Shown piece after piece: positions 63,072 to 64,000 of a DNA stretch of 64,000 bases. Both the position numbers and the translations under genes were made by a program. Every line of letters begins with the position of its first letter. Within the stretch, counting starts at the first letter, position 1. The DNA lies in NCBI RefSeq assembly GCF_038008325.1, contig NZ_JBBOYW010000001.1:3441501-3505500 (forward strand), written 5' to 3'. The notes under the pieces are model-generated. The model made no database searches. It had not been told where the DNA came from and saw only the letters and a list, made by a program, of their open reading frames with translations. The DNA comes from Lysinibacillus sp. FSL K6-0232 (GTDB taxonomy: Bacteria > Bacillota > Bacilli > Bacillales_A > Planococcaceae).

Positions 63072-63451
63072 TATTTTTCCTTATCAGGAGTAGACTTTGA
63101 AACATGACTAGTCGATGTTGCCGCTTTTCCCTTTAAGACTAAATCATCTGCCTTGATGTACCAATCGACATCCGCACCACGAAAAGTCGCATTTGCGACC
63201 GTATCCGCGACAGGATTTATAAGCTCTACCTCCGCATTGTAATCAAATTCTTTCAAAGGCACAGAAGCAGGAATACTTATTTGAATCATGCGTCCCTGTT
63301 CACGAGATTTTAAGTCATAGGTGCGCTCCTTCACTTCTGATGATACGGTTCCATCTTCATTTTGAAGAAACACTTCACGACGTAATGCTGAAAATTTTAA
63401 TAAACCAAACGTTTTTTCCTTATCAATGACAATACCTTGTGCTAATCTCAT
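63071..63451 (-). CDS. YdcP-family ICE protein (Tn916 Orf22-like)
   Basis: Protein of 126 residues: MRLAQGIVIDKEKTFGLLKFSALRREVFLQNEDGTVSSEVKERTYDLKSREQGRMIQISIPASVPLKEFDYNAEVELINPV, the DUF961/YdcP pattern. Conserved in Tn916 and ICEBs1 with an uncertain role in transfer or replication. The start at 63451 has AAGGAGG before it; the frame is open to 63553. Confidence 0.88.
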   Translation of the reverse strand: MRLAQGIVIDKEKTFGLLKFSALRREVFLQNEDGTVSSEVKERTYDLKSREQGRMIQISIPASVPLKEFDYNAEVELINPVADTVANATFRGADVDWYIKADDLVLKGKAATSTSHVSKSTPDKEK

Positions 63452-63464
63452 CTTTTTTTCCTCC

Positions 63465-63779
63465 TTATGCTTTGACCATGTCATCTGCATGTAAGATATA
63501 TTTTGTAAATCCGCGATCACCAATTTTATAGCCTTCTGCGGTAATCCTAGCATTGACTAATTTTACTTTTTCCTCATGTTCAAAAAACTTTTCTCCAGCT
63601 TCTTGTGGCAAAATCACTTCAATATCATCAGCGCGTTGAATATCCGAATACAAATTATAACTGCGTGACAATGTTGTCATGCGCCCATTAATACGGCGTT
63701 GTTCCACCTTACCCTCACCAGCATATTCTAAATTACCAAAAGTTTTTTCCATGTTCGGAATAACATATTTAAGTTCCAT
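63465..63779 (-). CDS. YdcP-family ICE protein (Tn916 Orf23-like)
   Basis: Protein of 104 residues and paralogue of the next gene: YVIPNMEKTFGNLEYAGEGKVEQRRINGRMTTLSRSYNLYSDIQRADDIEVILPQEAGEKFFEHEEKVKLVNARI. DUF961/YdcP pattern. It appears to be the first gene of the transfer operon inside the window; no Orf24-like gene is seen upstream to 64000. Confidence 0.88.
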   Translation of the reverse strand: MELKYVIPNMEKTFGNLEYAGEGKVEQRRINGRMTTLSRSYNLYSDIQRADDIEVILPQEAGEKFFEHEEKVKLVNARITAEGYKIGDRGFTKYILHADDMVKA

Positions 63780-63822
63780 TGTTCATTACCTCTTTCTTTT
63801 TTTAACTTTCTCTTTTAAAATA

Positions 63823-63868
63823 CCAAATCCCCTTTTTTCAGGATTTAACCTGTTAAAAGGGGATTAAA
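63823..63868. terminator. Hairpin upstream of the transfer operon
   Basis: AATCCCCTTTT pairs with AAAAGGGGATT, with CAGG/CCTG inside the loop. It lies 45 bases before orf23. It could end transcription from outside the element or attenuate the operon. The rest to 64000 shows no gene. Confidence 0.6.
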
Positions 63869-64000
63869 GTTGTTCTTAAATGATTCTAATCAAACTAAAA
63901 GTTAAAATATAGACTTTTTTAATAATGGAATAATAAAGAATCCCTGCGCTTTACAAGGATTATTATTCAATGCTTTTTATCTTGATGATTTTTTAAAGTT

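Overview
The window comes from an endospore-forming member of the Bacillota, most likely Bacillales. A complete GerA-type germinant-receptor operon sits in moderately GC-rich host DNA (roughly 1-8.1 kb). Everything after it is lower-GC accessory DNA that is heavily rearranged by insertion sequences. No tRNA, rRNA or CRISPR array was seen.

Layout. (1) 0-8.1 kb, host-like: the 5' part of a LuxR/MalT-type regulator; a secreted protein, OmpR-type response regulator and sensor kinase operon whose kinase carries an in-frame stop; a decayed stretch; and gerAA-gerAC-gerAB plus a small fourth membrane gene. (2) 8.1-28.5 kb, a prophage remnant read on the minus strand: DUF2800/DUF2815, family A DNA polymerase, antirepressor, VapE-type primase/helicase, VRR-NUC, SNF2 helicase, DUF1492, HNH, P27 terminase small subunit, MetK, ParB-methyltransferase and amidoligase. 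No portal, capsid or tail genes are present. It carries two short plus-strand cargo insertions (XRE regulator with membrane protein; GAP-family exporter with TetR). Three different insertion sequences break metK (IS630 family), polA (IS3 family) and the DUF2800 gene (IS21 family). (3) 28.5-64 kb, a Tn916/ICEBs1-like integrative conjugative element (ICE). Its first half (orf23, orf22, FtsK coupling protein, oriT, relaxase, small membrane proteins, ArdA, TcpE, VirB4 N-terminus) lies on the minus strand at 57-64 kb. Its second half (VirB4 C-terminus, orf15, orf14, orf13, an ABC-transporter/PadR cargo, sigma-like orf7, orf8, a structured RNA candidate, SHOCT protein, large serine recombinase) lies on the plus strand at 30.8-48.8 kb. 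Past the recombinase, two 450-bp direct repeats bracket a cargo of TetR, alpha/beta hydrolase, GNAT and a Vat-type streptogramin A acetyltransferase.

The best-supported unusual observation is that the two ICE halves and the DUF2800 gene were separated by inversion of a 23.8-kb segment (30840-54662) between two IS21-family copies of identical length (2362 bp) in inverted orientation. The 5-bp target duplications are swapped between the two copies. Undoing the inversion restores both broken genes, VirB4 and DUF2800, exactly in frame once the IS copies are removed. Other items to look at are a multi-helix RNA candidate (46574-46829) next to the recombinase, a free-standing protein kinase inserted beside ArdA (possible defence cargo), a candidate phage origin with six octamer boxes and a 28-bp alternating purine-pyrimidine tract, and a perfect PadR-type palindrome over the -10 of the ABC operon.

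All family names come from reading the translated sequences; no database search was run.
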